From NCBI GenBank assembly GCA_017620475.1, contig JAFZQI010000007.1, positions 1 to 51,870 on the forward strand: DNA of 51,870 nucleotides, written 5' to 3'. A program made the position numbers and the translations under genes. The stretch is from Clostridiales bacterium. Its GTDB lineage: Bacteria > Bacillota > Clostridia > Saccharofermentanales > Saccharofermentanaceae. Within the stretch, counting starts at the first letter, position 1. Each line of letters starts with the position of its first letter. The notes below the pieces were generated by a model. That model saw only the letters and a list, made by a program, of their open reading frames with translations. It was not told where the DNA came from and did not search any database. Positions 42,839 to 50,416 of this stretch are shown one piece after another.

Positions 42839-44068
42839 TCAGATCCAGTAAATATTCTCGTAACAGGTCGTCGCAAACGAGTCCGTCATACCGGCAATGT
42901 AATCGACTACGATCTGAACATCGCTGACATTCTTCGCCGGATACTCCATGAGGAACTTCGTAAGACCTTCCATGACCACATTGCTGGAGCGCATCATCTT
43001 CTCCTTATCCTGCATGGCCGCCATGAGTGCTTCAAAAAGCCCCTCCAAAGAATTCTTCATGGTATTCTCATATCTGCGGATCTTCTCCGAGCGATAGATG
43101 CGTGCCACGTTCTCCTTCAGAAGTTCCTCCATTGCCTGACCTGCTTCATCGGAAAGCCGGATCTCATCCCGGTTCAGGCTGTTATGGATCAGATCGCCCA
43201 CCAGCGTATTGATGATCTGGGAATTGGTGGATCCCAAAGTCGTCTGGATCGCCGGGGCAATATCTTCAAACTCCATGATCCCCGCTACACAGGCATCTTC
43301 AATATCTCTGCCGATGTAGGCGATCTTATCCGAGATGCGGACCACGCAGCCTTCCAGCGTCGCCGGAAGCGCATGAAGCGCCTTATCCGGATCCAGGATC
43401 AGATCCGTCGGCTTATCCCGATAGGGGGTGAGTGCATACTCGCTGTATGTCTCGCCGCAATGTGAAACGATACCGTCTCGGACTTCGAAGGAAAGATTTA
43501 GTCCTCCGGGTCTTCCCTTGACCCGTTCTTCCAGAAGGTCGATCACCCGCAGACTCTGGTATTCGTGACGGAAGAACATCTCTTTATCGTACTTTCTCGC
43601 GCACTCTTCCAGTACTCTCTCACCTGTATGTCCGAATGGTGCATGTCCCAGATCATGACCCAGCGCAATGGCTTCTACCAGATCCAGGTTAAGGTTCAGC
43701 GCGCGGGCAATGGTGGTAGCAATATACTTGACATAGATCACGTGTTCCAAACGGGAACAGATATGGTCATTCTTGGCGTTGAAGAAAACCTGTGTCTTGT
43801 GACGGAGTCTACGGAAGGCCTGTGAGTAGATGATCCTTCCGGTATCTCTCTCAAAAGGCGAGCGGACAAGGCACGGTTTCTCTTTGACGTTCCTGCCCCG
43901 GCTGTCCTTGGTTCGGAAGGCATAGGGAGACAGATTTTTCTCACGTTCATCGCGAAGGATCGTCAGCAGTTCTCTGTCCCGGGGATTATTGACGCCTTCA
44001 TTCCGATCCTGCATACGCGAAAACTCAGCCGGAAACTGTGAAAACAAAGATTGTTCCTGTTCATCCAT
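42839..44068 (-). CDS. deoxyguanosinetriphosphate triphosphohydrolase-like protein
   Basis: 409 residues of HD fold, the dGTPase-like family that cuts dNTPs to nucleoside and triphosphate. RIIYSQAFRRLRHKTQVF is the family start. The metal site is RLEHVIYVKY, LGHDLGHAPFGHTGE and, later, VVRISDKIAYIGRD. ATG at 44068 is preferred to ATG at 44074, since the AAGGGAG site is only 1-2 bases before the latter and about 7 before the former. It is followed by the YfbR-like nucleotidase, so the two could together lower dNTP and dNMP pools. pcrA is encoded 48-54 bp upstream. Confidence 0.9.
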   Translation of the reverse strand: MDEQEQSLFSQFPAEFSRMQDRNEGVNNPRDRELLTILRDEREKNLSPYAFRTKDSRGRNVKEKPCLVRSPFERDTGRIIYSQAFRRLRHKTQVFFNAKNDHICSRLEHVIYVKYIATTIARALNLNLDLVEAIALGHDLGHAPFGHTGERVLEECARKYDKEMFFRHEYQSLRVIDLLEERVKGRPGGLNLSFEVRDGIVSHCGETYSEYALTPYRDKPTDLILDPDKALHALPATLEGCVVRISDKIAYIGRDIEDACVAGIMEFEDIAPAIQTTLGSTNSQIINTLVGDLIHNSLNRDEIRLSDEAGQAMEELLKENVARIYRSEKIRRYENTMKNSLEGLFEALMAAMQDKEKMMRSSNVVMEGLTKFLMEYPAKNVSDVQIVVDYIAGMTDSFATTCYENIYWI

Positions 44069-44122
44069 AGACATTCTCCCTTCTTTTCTCGTTCATACAA
44101 CTAGTATAGCATGATTCCCCTG

Positions 44123-46510
44123 TCAGCACTTCTTAAGACCGGACTTATTCAGAAGCATGTTCTTCTTCATACCGTCAAAGTCCACGCAGACCAGTGCATC
44201 TCCTGCCACCGCCTCACAGGATATCACTACTCCTTCTCCGAAACGCGGATGCATCACGTGCATCCCTTTCCTGATCGTCTCCGGGGAGAAATCCGAACCG
44301 GAAGGTGCCTTGGGCTTCGGTGCCTGATATCTCGGGACATAGCTGCTGCCCGTATTTCCGCCGCCTGCAAAAGACGAGCGTGCGGAGTTTACCGTTCCGG
44401 AAGAATATCCGCCTTCCTGCCGGCGGCCTTCACGCTCATATCTCGGATTGATCTTTTCCCTGGGCTGCTCCGTTCTCTTATTCGAGATCGCACGCAGATA
44501 TTGGGAAGGGATCTCTTTTACAAACTGGGACGGATTCAGGTTCTGCGTCTGACCGAAAAGGATACGGCTTCTTGCCGATATGATCGTCAGTTTCCTCTTG
44601 GCTCTGGTGATCGCCACATACATCAGCCGGCGTTCCTCTTCGATATCCCCGTCGTTGACGGAGCGGGAACTCGGGAATATGGTCTCATCCGCACCCACAA
44701 GGTATACCGCGCCAAACTCAAGGCCCTTTGCACTGTGAATCGACATCAGCCGGACATAGTCTTCACTGTCATCGGCGTTATCGCCTTCCGAATACAGCGC
44801 GGCATTCTGCAGATAGGCGCCCAGTATTCCGGTCAGATCCGCGCCGAAAGCCGGCTCATTGTCCATGTACGGATCGGACTCTTTCTCCTGCTGCGTTTCC
44901 TGACTATTGGCAAGCTCGATTTCTTTCTTCCTTCTCGCTTCAAATTCCAGCGCTTCCGAAAGGAGTTCCTTAAGGTTCTCAACACGGTCCACCAGTTCAT
45001 CTTTCTTTTCCCGCTGCTCTATAATCTCGCTGATCATGCCGGACTTGTCCTGTACATACTCGATGAATTCGGAAAAAGAGGCCTGGTTCTCTCGCATGAC
45101 CTGACGCATGTTCTCGATGAGCAGATAGAAATTGAACAGTTTCTCTGCGACCCGTGCCAGTTCCGGATACATGGTGCTTCTCTCACAGATCGTCAGCGCC
45201 GAGACATTCTCGCTCTCGGCAATCGCCAGCACCTTCGCGACCGTCGAATCGCCGATTCCGCGTTTAGGAACATTGATGATCCGCTCCCAGGCATAATTAT
45301 CTTCATCAGAATAAATCAGGCGCAGATAGGCCAGTACATCCTTGATCTCCTTACGGTCGTAGAACCGCATACCGCCATAGACACGGTACGGGATCCCCTT
45401 CTCGCGCAGCGCCGACTCGATCGTACGGGAGAGCGCATTCATGCGGTAAAGGATCGCTACATCACAATAGGGAAAAGTCCCGCTCTCTGCATCTTTACGG
45501 ATACTCTCCGCGCAGTAATACGCTTCTATGCCGTGGTGATCCGCCCACACAAAGGTGATCTTCTCACCTTCTTCTCCCTCCGTACGAAGGGCCTTGTTCT
45601 TTCTCTTTTTATTGTGTGCGATCACCGCATTGGCCGCATCGAGGATCGTCGAAGTCGAGCGGTAATTCTCTTCGAGTTTAATGACCTTGGCATCCGGGAA
45701 ATCCTTCTCAAAGTCCAGGATGTTCCTAAGGTCTGCTCCGCGGAAGGAGTAGATAGACTGATCGTCATCGCCTACGACACAGAGATTCCTGTAGCGCTTC
45801 GCCAGCATCTGGATCAGCAGATACTGGCAATGGTTCGTATCCTGATACTCGTCGACAAGGATATACCTGAATTTATCCTGATACATAGTCAGTACATCCG
45901 GGTGTTCTTTAAAGAGTTTCACCGCGTAGAAAAGGATATCGTCAAAATCCATCGCATTGTTGCTCCGGAGCTTGTCGTTATATCTCTGATAGATCCTGGC
46001 CACTGTCCTGATCCGGGCGTCGCCTCCTGCCGTTGAAGCAAATTCATCCGGCGTCTGCATGTCATTCTTGGCTTTACTGATCAGGCCCTGCACCATTCTC
46101 GGTGCGAAAAGCTTATCGTTAAGTTCCATCTCTTTGACACATTCCTTGACGACTTTCAGCTGGTCGTCCGTGTCGAGGATCGCATAAGTCGGCGTGTAGT
46201 CCAGAAGCTCCGCGTGTCTTCTTAAGATGCGGGCAAACATCGAGTGGAAAGTGCCTACCCACATATTTCTCGAAACATCGCCGATCAGGCCGTTGATACG
46301 CTCACGCATCTCGGTTGCGGCCTTATTGGTAAAGGTAATGGCGAGGATATTCGACGGATATATCCCTCTGGCACGGATCAGATAAGCGATACGGAAAGTA
46401 ATCACTCTCGTCTTCCCCGAGCCGGCTCCGGCCAGGATCAGAAGAGGGCCTTCATCGTGAAGCACTGCCTGTCTTTGTTCCTCATTCAGCTTATCCAATA
46501 ATTCGTCCAT
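44123..46510 (-). CDS. pcrA: ATP-dependent DNA helicase PcrA (UvrD family)
   Basis: A 795-residue superfamily 1A 3'-5' helicase, acting in repair and in removing RecA and stalled complexes. Motifs: AGAGSGKTRVI (Walker A), FTNKAATEMRERI (Ia), ILVDEYQDTNH (II), GDDDQSIYSFRGA (III), LEENYRSTSTIL (IV), MSIHSAKGLEF (V) and RLMYVAITRAKRKL (VI). All are intact. The C-terminal MHVMHPRFGEGVVISCE is the Tudor-like RNA polymerase interaction domain of PcrA, after a Gly/Ser/Arg linker. TGAGGA precedes the ATG. It heads the cluster with the two HD phosphohydrolases. Confidence 0.96.
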   Translation of the reverse strand: MDELLDKLNEEQRQAVLHDEGPLLILAGAGSGKTRVITFRIAYLIRARGIYPSNILAITFTNKAATEMRERINGLIGDVSRNMWVGTFHSMFARILRRHAELLDYTPTYAILDTDDQLKVVKECVKEMELNDKLFAPRMVQGLISKAKNDMQTPDEFASTAGGDARIRTVARIYQRYNDKLRSNNAMDFDDILFYAVKLFKEHPDVLTMYQDKFRYILVDEYQDTNHCQYLLIQMLAKRYRNLCVVGDDDQSIYSFRGADLRNILDFEKDFPDAKVIKLEENYRSTSTILDAANAVIAHNKKRKNKALRTEGEEGEKITFVWADHHGIEAYYCAESIRKDAESGTFPYCDVAILYRMNALSRTIESALREKGIPYRVYGGMRFYDRKEIKDVLAYLRLIYSDEDNYAWERIINVPKRGIGDSTVAKVLAIAESENVSALTICERSTMYPELARVAEKLFNFYLLIENMRQVMRENQASFSEFIEYVQDKSGMISEIIEQREKKDELVDRVENLKELLSEALEFEARRKKEIELANSQETQQEKESDPYMDNEPAFGADLTGILGAYLQNAALYSEGDNADDSEDYVRLMSIHSAKGLEFGAVYLVGADETIFPSSRSVNDGDIEEERRLMYVAITRAKRKLTIISARSRILFGQTQNLNPSQFVKEIPSQYLRAISNKRTEQPREKINPRYEREGRRQEGGYSSGTVNSARSSFAGGGNTGSSYVPRYQAPKPKAPSGSDFSPETIRKGMHVMHPRFGEGVVISCEAVAGDALVCVDFDGMKKNMLLNKSGLKKC

Positions 46511-46551
46511 ATATTCCTCACCATCGTTGTCGATTTCGTCTTTAGAGTGTT

Positions 46552-46557
46552 ATTATA
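46552..46557 (-). promoter_or_regulatory. -10 element of pcrA
   Basis: Minus-strand TATAAT, about 42 bases before the ATG. The -35 position reads TAGAAA, a weak match. A short inverted repeat (CGGCTGT 46564-46570 and ACAGCCG 46583-46589) sits across the -35 region. Confidence 0.4.
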
Positions 46558-46602
46558 CCCCAACGGCTGTACCATTTCTAGGACAGCCGAAGTGCCTGGA
46601 AC

Positions 46603-46616
46603 AAGTGCTTTTCGAG
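46603..46616 (+). repeat. copy of the AAGTGCTTTTCGAGA motif
   Basis: AAGTGCTTTTCGAG between the CmpB-family stop and pcrA, matching 14 bases of the hydratase-leader arm. No second arm is nearby. Confidence 0.55.
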
Positions 46617-46620
46617 CAGA

Positions 46621-47433
46621 TTAAGTCTTGTTGCCCTTGTCATCACGGGACTTATCCGATGGCGATGCGTTTTTCTCCGTATCCATCTGGAGATTCTCTT
46701 TGATCACATCGGTGATATCCGTAATTCTGTCCACTGTATTCTCATAGGTGTCCTTTAGGAATCGGTTGAAAGGATTGTCCATCCACATTCTGAAGATAAA
46801 TCCGGCCTTGATGAGACGGCTCTCCTTATACTGGCCGATACGCTCCTTGATTTCCTCGTAGTGCAGGACGATCTGCTTCTGGTTGGCGAATTTCTTGATG
46901 GCGAGCACGATCTTGGTGGCATGTGACAGGTCGATCAGGAATACGCCGTAGAAGAAGCCGACAAAGAACGAGAAAGCCAGGTTGTTCGAGAGCCATTCCA
47001 GTGAGCGCAGGATATGGGGGTGGATCAGGAAGTAATAGACCGCTCCGAGGATCGACCAGAGGAAGGAATAAAGCGGACATATGAGCCCCTGAATGTTGCC
47101 TTTGCGGTCTGTATAGTCCCAAAGGCGGATCTTGAAGTATTTCAAAAGGAAGAGTCCGGCGATGTATTCGACCACGGTCATGGCCAGCATCATCACCGCG
47201 AAAAGCATGAGTTTTTCGAGGATCGGGTGGTTGATATCGATGTAGTTTTCAAAGGAGGCTATCAGGTACAAAAGCACCAGACCGAATCCGTAGATCGGAA
47301 GATACGGACCCGAAAGGAAGCCCGGGTTAACCCACTTCTTCTGGGATATGAAGCGCCGGTAGAACAGCTCGATCCCCCATCCTGCAAGGCTTCCGACGAA
47401 GAACAGAAACGCCAGTAAAAGTACAAACGACAC
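46621..47433 (-). CDS. CmpB-family putative ABC transporter permease (PF06541-type)
   Basis: 270 residues with about six membrane helices. Signatures of this family are GWGIELFYRRFISQKKWVNPGF followed by GPYLPIYGFG, and RLWDYTDRKGNIQGLICPLYSFLW. The family is widespread in Clostridia; the permease label is historical and transport has not been shown. The C-terminal 70 residues are cytosolic and charged. The start is GTG at 47433 with AGGAGG (47441-47446) 7 bases upstream. That ribosome site overlaps the stop codon of the preceding gene, so translation is coupled. Confidence 0.82.
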   Translation of the reverse strand: MSFVLLLAFLFFVGSLAGWGIELFYRRFISQKKWVNPGFLSGPYLPIYGFGLVLLYLIASFENYIDINHPILEKLMLFAVMMLAMTVVEYIAGLFLLKYFKIRLWDYTDRKGNIQGLICPLYSFLWSILGAVYYFLIHPHILRSLEWLSNNLAFSFFVGFFYGVFLIDLSHATKIVLAIKKFANQKQIVLHYEEIKERIGQYKESRLIKAGFIFRMWMDNPFNRFLKDTYENTVDRITDITDVIKENLQMDTEKNASPSDKSRDDKGNKT

Positions 47434-47444
47434 GCCGTATCCTC

Positions 47445-48875
47445 CTATCTTAAGTGGATCTCCACCAGGAGATTCTCGCGGGCATAGACGGCGACCCGGC
47501 TGTTCTCCACATTGCGGAAGAACATGTAGATGACCGGGCTGGTGTCTAAAGTCGCATACTTTCTCATCATGGCCTGGAAGGTCGTTTTGAAGAGGTTGTC
47601 ATCGCCTTTGATCTGCGCAAGGTACAGTACCAGCGGATATGCCTCGTAGGCTTCCACATCGGAGGCAGCTTCCCCGGACATAATGTTGTACGAGGTGTAG
47701 AGGAAACCCGTGTTGTAGATCTGCTGGGAGATCCAGGCATATGAGTCCGGATCCAGCCTGCCGATCTCGGCAAGGTGAACCATCACGTAAAGGGACGAAA
47801 CCAGATCTGCATTTCCTTCACTTCCCGTGTAGTACATATATCCCGCATCGTTATACAGCCAGGCGTAAAGAGGAAGTTCTTCGGAGATCTTTCCTTCCTC
47901 TACGATCCTGATCAGGTCTTCATATTTTGACTGATACTCCGGCATCAGTACGCATGCGCGGCGAAGTGCATCGAAATCCAGCGAGGAAAGCTCGATTCCT
48001 TCCAATGAGACAAGGGTTTCCTCCTTCTCATCCGAGTCAGTGTCTTCTCCCTCATCGCCGATATTCTCACCGGTTTTGTTATTTCCGGTTTTTTCGCCCT
48101 GCGGTTCCGGTGTGATCAGGGACTTCTCCGTAACCGGGATCGGCGTTGGACGGGCCAGCTGATCTGCCGAACGGTACGATGCCACATACCCCGCATCAAA
48201 TATGGTTTTCGTGAGACTCTCGATCCTTTCCAAAAGCTTTGCATCGCCCCACTTGTCATAGTAATTCATCAGCGCACGAAGATAACGCGTCGTTGCCGCC
48301 ATGGAAACCGGCGAAGTCTCAAGTTTCAGATACGCCGGATTCTCATAAAGATCGCACATTTCTTCTTTCGTCCTGCTGTCCGGCGAGATAAGTTCATCGG
48401 CTCTTCGGAAAGCCAAAAGAAGACCACTTCCATCCACGAGGGATTCATCGATTGCCTTGATCAGCGTTTCCGCCTTGCTTCTTTTCCCTTCCAGGACATA
48501 GGACTCCAGGAGAAGCACCTGATCCAAAGAATCAACAAAAGCAGATTCCATCGCCGGTACGCTTCTCGTTGTACCGGGGATCACATACCAGGAAAGCACC
48601 CACGGGTCCGTTTTCCGGTCCTCCATAAGTGTCTTGGTGGTTCGGGAGAACATATACCCCTTTCGAAGATCGCTCTCCATCTCGACCTGGCTCATCTCCG
48701 CAGACATCTTAAAAACACTCGCCGCCGTGTCTTTCTTTTTATAGAAGACACCGCTGCGCATCAGAAAGTATATCCCTAAAGAAAGGACCAAAACGACGCC
48801 GAGCACGATGCCGCCGATTATGGCATATTTCCTGACCTTCTTATTTGTATACTTCACAGAAGTAAGAGATGGCAT
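47445..48875 (-). CDS. membrane-anchored extracytoplasmic protein of unknown function
   Basis: 476 residues. After a short basic N-terminus (VKYTNKKVRKY), one membrane helix (about 18-40) anchors the protein. The rest is outside and helical, with pairs such as ESAFVDSLDQVLLLESYVLEGKRSKAETLIKAI and EAYEAYPLVLYLAQIKGDDNLF. An acidic Lys/Glu/Asp linker splits it near residue 260-290. The alternating long helices resemble an (alpha/alpha)6 barrel as in GH8-type enzymes, but no catalytic motif was recognised, so this is weak. The start at 48875 has AAGGAG 7-8 bases upstream. That site lies in a 14-base palindrome, CCTTTTCGAAAAGG (48885-48898). It is coupled to the CmpB-family gene. Confidence 0.7.
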   Translation of the reverse strand: MPSLTSVKYTNKKVRKYAIIGGIVLGVVLVLSLGIYFLMRSGVFYKKKDTAASVFKMSAEMSQVEMESDLRKGYMFSRTTKTLMEDRKTDPWVLSWYVIPGTTRSVPAMESAFVDSLDQVLLLESYVLEGKRSKAETLIKAIDESLVDGSGLLLAFRRADELISPDSRTKEEMCDLYENPAYLKLETSPVSMAATTRYLRALMNYYDKWGDAKLLERIESLTKTIFDAGYVASYRSADQLARPTPIPVTEKSLITPEPQGEKTGNNKTGENIGDEGEDTDSDEKEETLVSLEGIELSSLDFDALRRACVLMPEYQSKYEDLIRIVEEGKISEELPLYAWLYNDAGYMYYTGSEGNADLVSSLYVMVHLAEIGRLDPDSYAWISQQIYNTGFLYTSYNIMSGEAASDVEAYEAYPLVLYLAQIKGDDNLFKTTFQAMMRKYATLDTSPVIYMFFRNVENSRVAVYARENLLVEIHLR

Positions 48876-48951
48876 GGACCCGCTCCTTTTCGAAAAGGTC
48901 AAAATACGATATAGTTATTGTACCATTACTTCGGAACATAGGAGATAAGAA

Positions 48952-50268
48952 ATGCGCGTTGCCGGAATCATCGCGGAGTACAATCCCTTACATAATGGCC
49001 ACCTCCGGCTGATTGAAAAGATCCGTGACGACCTTGGCGGGCAGACACCGGTTCTGGTCATCATGAGCGGTGAATTCGTCCAGCGTGGCATTCCGGCCAT
49101 TACCGACCGTACAGCCCGTGTCTGCGCGCTTCTTTCCTGTGGCGCCGACGTTGTGCTTGAACTCCCCTTCACTTTTGCCACCGGCTCGGCCGACCGATTT
49201 GCCAAGGGCGGTATCCTTTCACTTATCGGAAGCGGAGTCGTAACCGATCTATATTTCGGTGCCGAGCATGCATCACTTGAGGATCTTTCATACATCGCAG
49301 GGCTGGATCCCGAATCCGACCCCGCTTTTCTGAGCACTTTGGAATCCCTCCAGAAGGACGGCCAGCCGTACGCCGCGGCGTGGGAACAGGCCCTGCTCGA
49401 TCATATCCGCCTGCAAAAGAACTGTGACCGTTCGTTTTTAGATTCTCTTTCCGTTCTTTTGCATCAGCCGAATAACATTCTTGCTATTTCTTATCTTCGC
49501 GAGCTGAAGCGTGCCGGTTCAGCTATTGAACCACATGTATTGCTTCGGGAGAATCCCTATCACGAGGAAAATCTTCAAGCCGGTTCTTTTCCGAGCGCAA
49601 CTGCGATCCGCAAGACGATCCTGGAGAAGTACGAACAGTCATCGAAAGGTGATTTTATCCGTTCTCTCGGTGATTTGATCGCCTTTGTTCCTGATGTCAT
49701 GCTGGCCGAGATGCTTTATCAATGGAATTCCGGCACCAGGCCGATGAGTGAGAGTGATCTCATCTCCGCCGCCCTTCCTATTCTCCGTGCTTTAAGCACA
49801 ACGGAACTTGCCGCTACTGCCCACATGGGAGAGCAGCTGGCCGGGCATCTTAAGAGTACCGTTCGGACGATGCACTACGATCCGGACATCAGCGCAGCCG
49901 GTGCTTTTCGACAGGCGGCCTCCACCAGATGCTTCGCCTATACCCGCATCCTCCGTGCGCTTTCCTCTTTAGTCATCGGTCAAAAGGATGTTGATCTTGT
50001 GAATCTCTCCGCCCCGAAATACCTCCGTCTTCTCGGTTTTTCCGAGAAAGGCCGCAGCGTTCTGAAGAGTATGCGCGCCGATTCTGCTTTGCCGATACTT
50101 TCCCGCACATCCGATGCGCTCCACTTTTCTAAGGATCCGGAGTTTGCCCGCATGGATGAACTCGACCGGTTGAGCCATGACTTTTGGACTTCCCGGGCAC
50201 GCGGGACCTTCGAAGAAGATTTCAAGCGCGAAGTCATCCAGTATAAACGCGGCCACCTATATCGCTGA
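48952..50268 (+). CDS. tmcAL: tRNA(Met) cytidine acetate ligase (TmcAL, YlbM)
   Basis: A 438-residue nucleotidyltransferase-fold enzyme. It activates acetate with ATP and acetylates the wobble cytidine of elongator tRNA-Met. MRVAGIIAEYNPLHNGHLRLIEKIR holds the HxGH-type motif. MSGEFVQRGIPAITDRTARV, DVVLELPFTFATGSADRFAKGG, LYFGAEH and SATAIRK are family signatures. Slightly long for the family, the excess being in the C-terminal helical part. AGGAG precedes the ATG. It is divergent from the unknown anchored protein. A strong hairpin terminator follows. Confidence 0.92.
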   Translation: MRVAGIIAEYNPLHNGHLRLIEKIRDDLGGQTPVLVIMSGEFVQRGIPAITDRTARVCALLSCGADVVLELPFTFATGSADRFAKGGILSLIGSGVVTDLYFGAEHASLEDLSYIAGLDPESDPAFLSTLESLQKDGQPYAAAWEQALLDHIRLQKNCDRSFLDSLSVLLHQPNNILAISYLRELKRAGSAIEPHVLLRENPYHEENLQAGSFPSATAIRKTILEKYEQSSKGDFIRSLGDLIAFVPDVMLAEMLYQWNSGTRPMSESDLISAALPILRALSTTELAATAHMGEQLAGHLKSTVRTMHYDPDISAAGAFRQAASTRCFAYTRILRALSSLVIGQKDVDLVNLSAPKYLRLLGFSEKGRSVLKSMRADSALPILSRTSDALHFSKDPEFARMDELDRLSHDFWTSRARGTFEEDFKREVIQYKRGHLYR

Positions 50269-50338
50269 ATTCAAGTGCAGTTTGGACAGCTAAACCGATA
50301 TCTCATCATTCGGTTTCTAATCATTGGGAAAAATAAGA

Positions 50339-50372
50339 GGACTGCCTCAAACATTTTGTTTTGAGGCAGTCC
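50339..50372. terminator. bidirectional hairpin terminator
   Basis: GGACTGCCTCAAA and TTTGAGGCAGTCC form a 13-bp perfect stem with an 8-base loop, between tmcAL (plus) and the surface protein (minus). A smaller AAACCG/CGGTTT stem lies just before it (50292-50316). Confidence 0.85.
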
Positions 50373-50416
50373 CTTTCATTTATAAGTCTTTTTTTCCGGG
50401 TTGGAACCGATTACGG

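Noticed and set aside
44111..46036. 641-residue open frame on the plus strand
   Set aside because: It is antisense to pcrA, which has every helicase motif. The antisense translation has no family features and no ribosome site.
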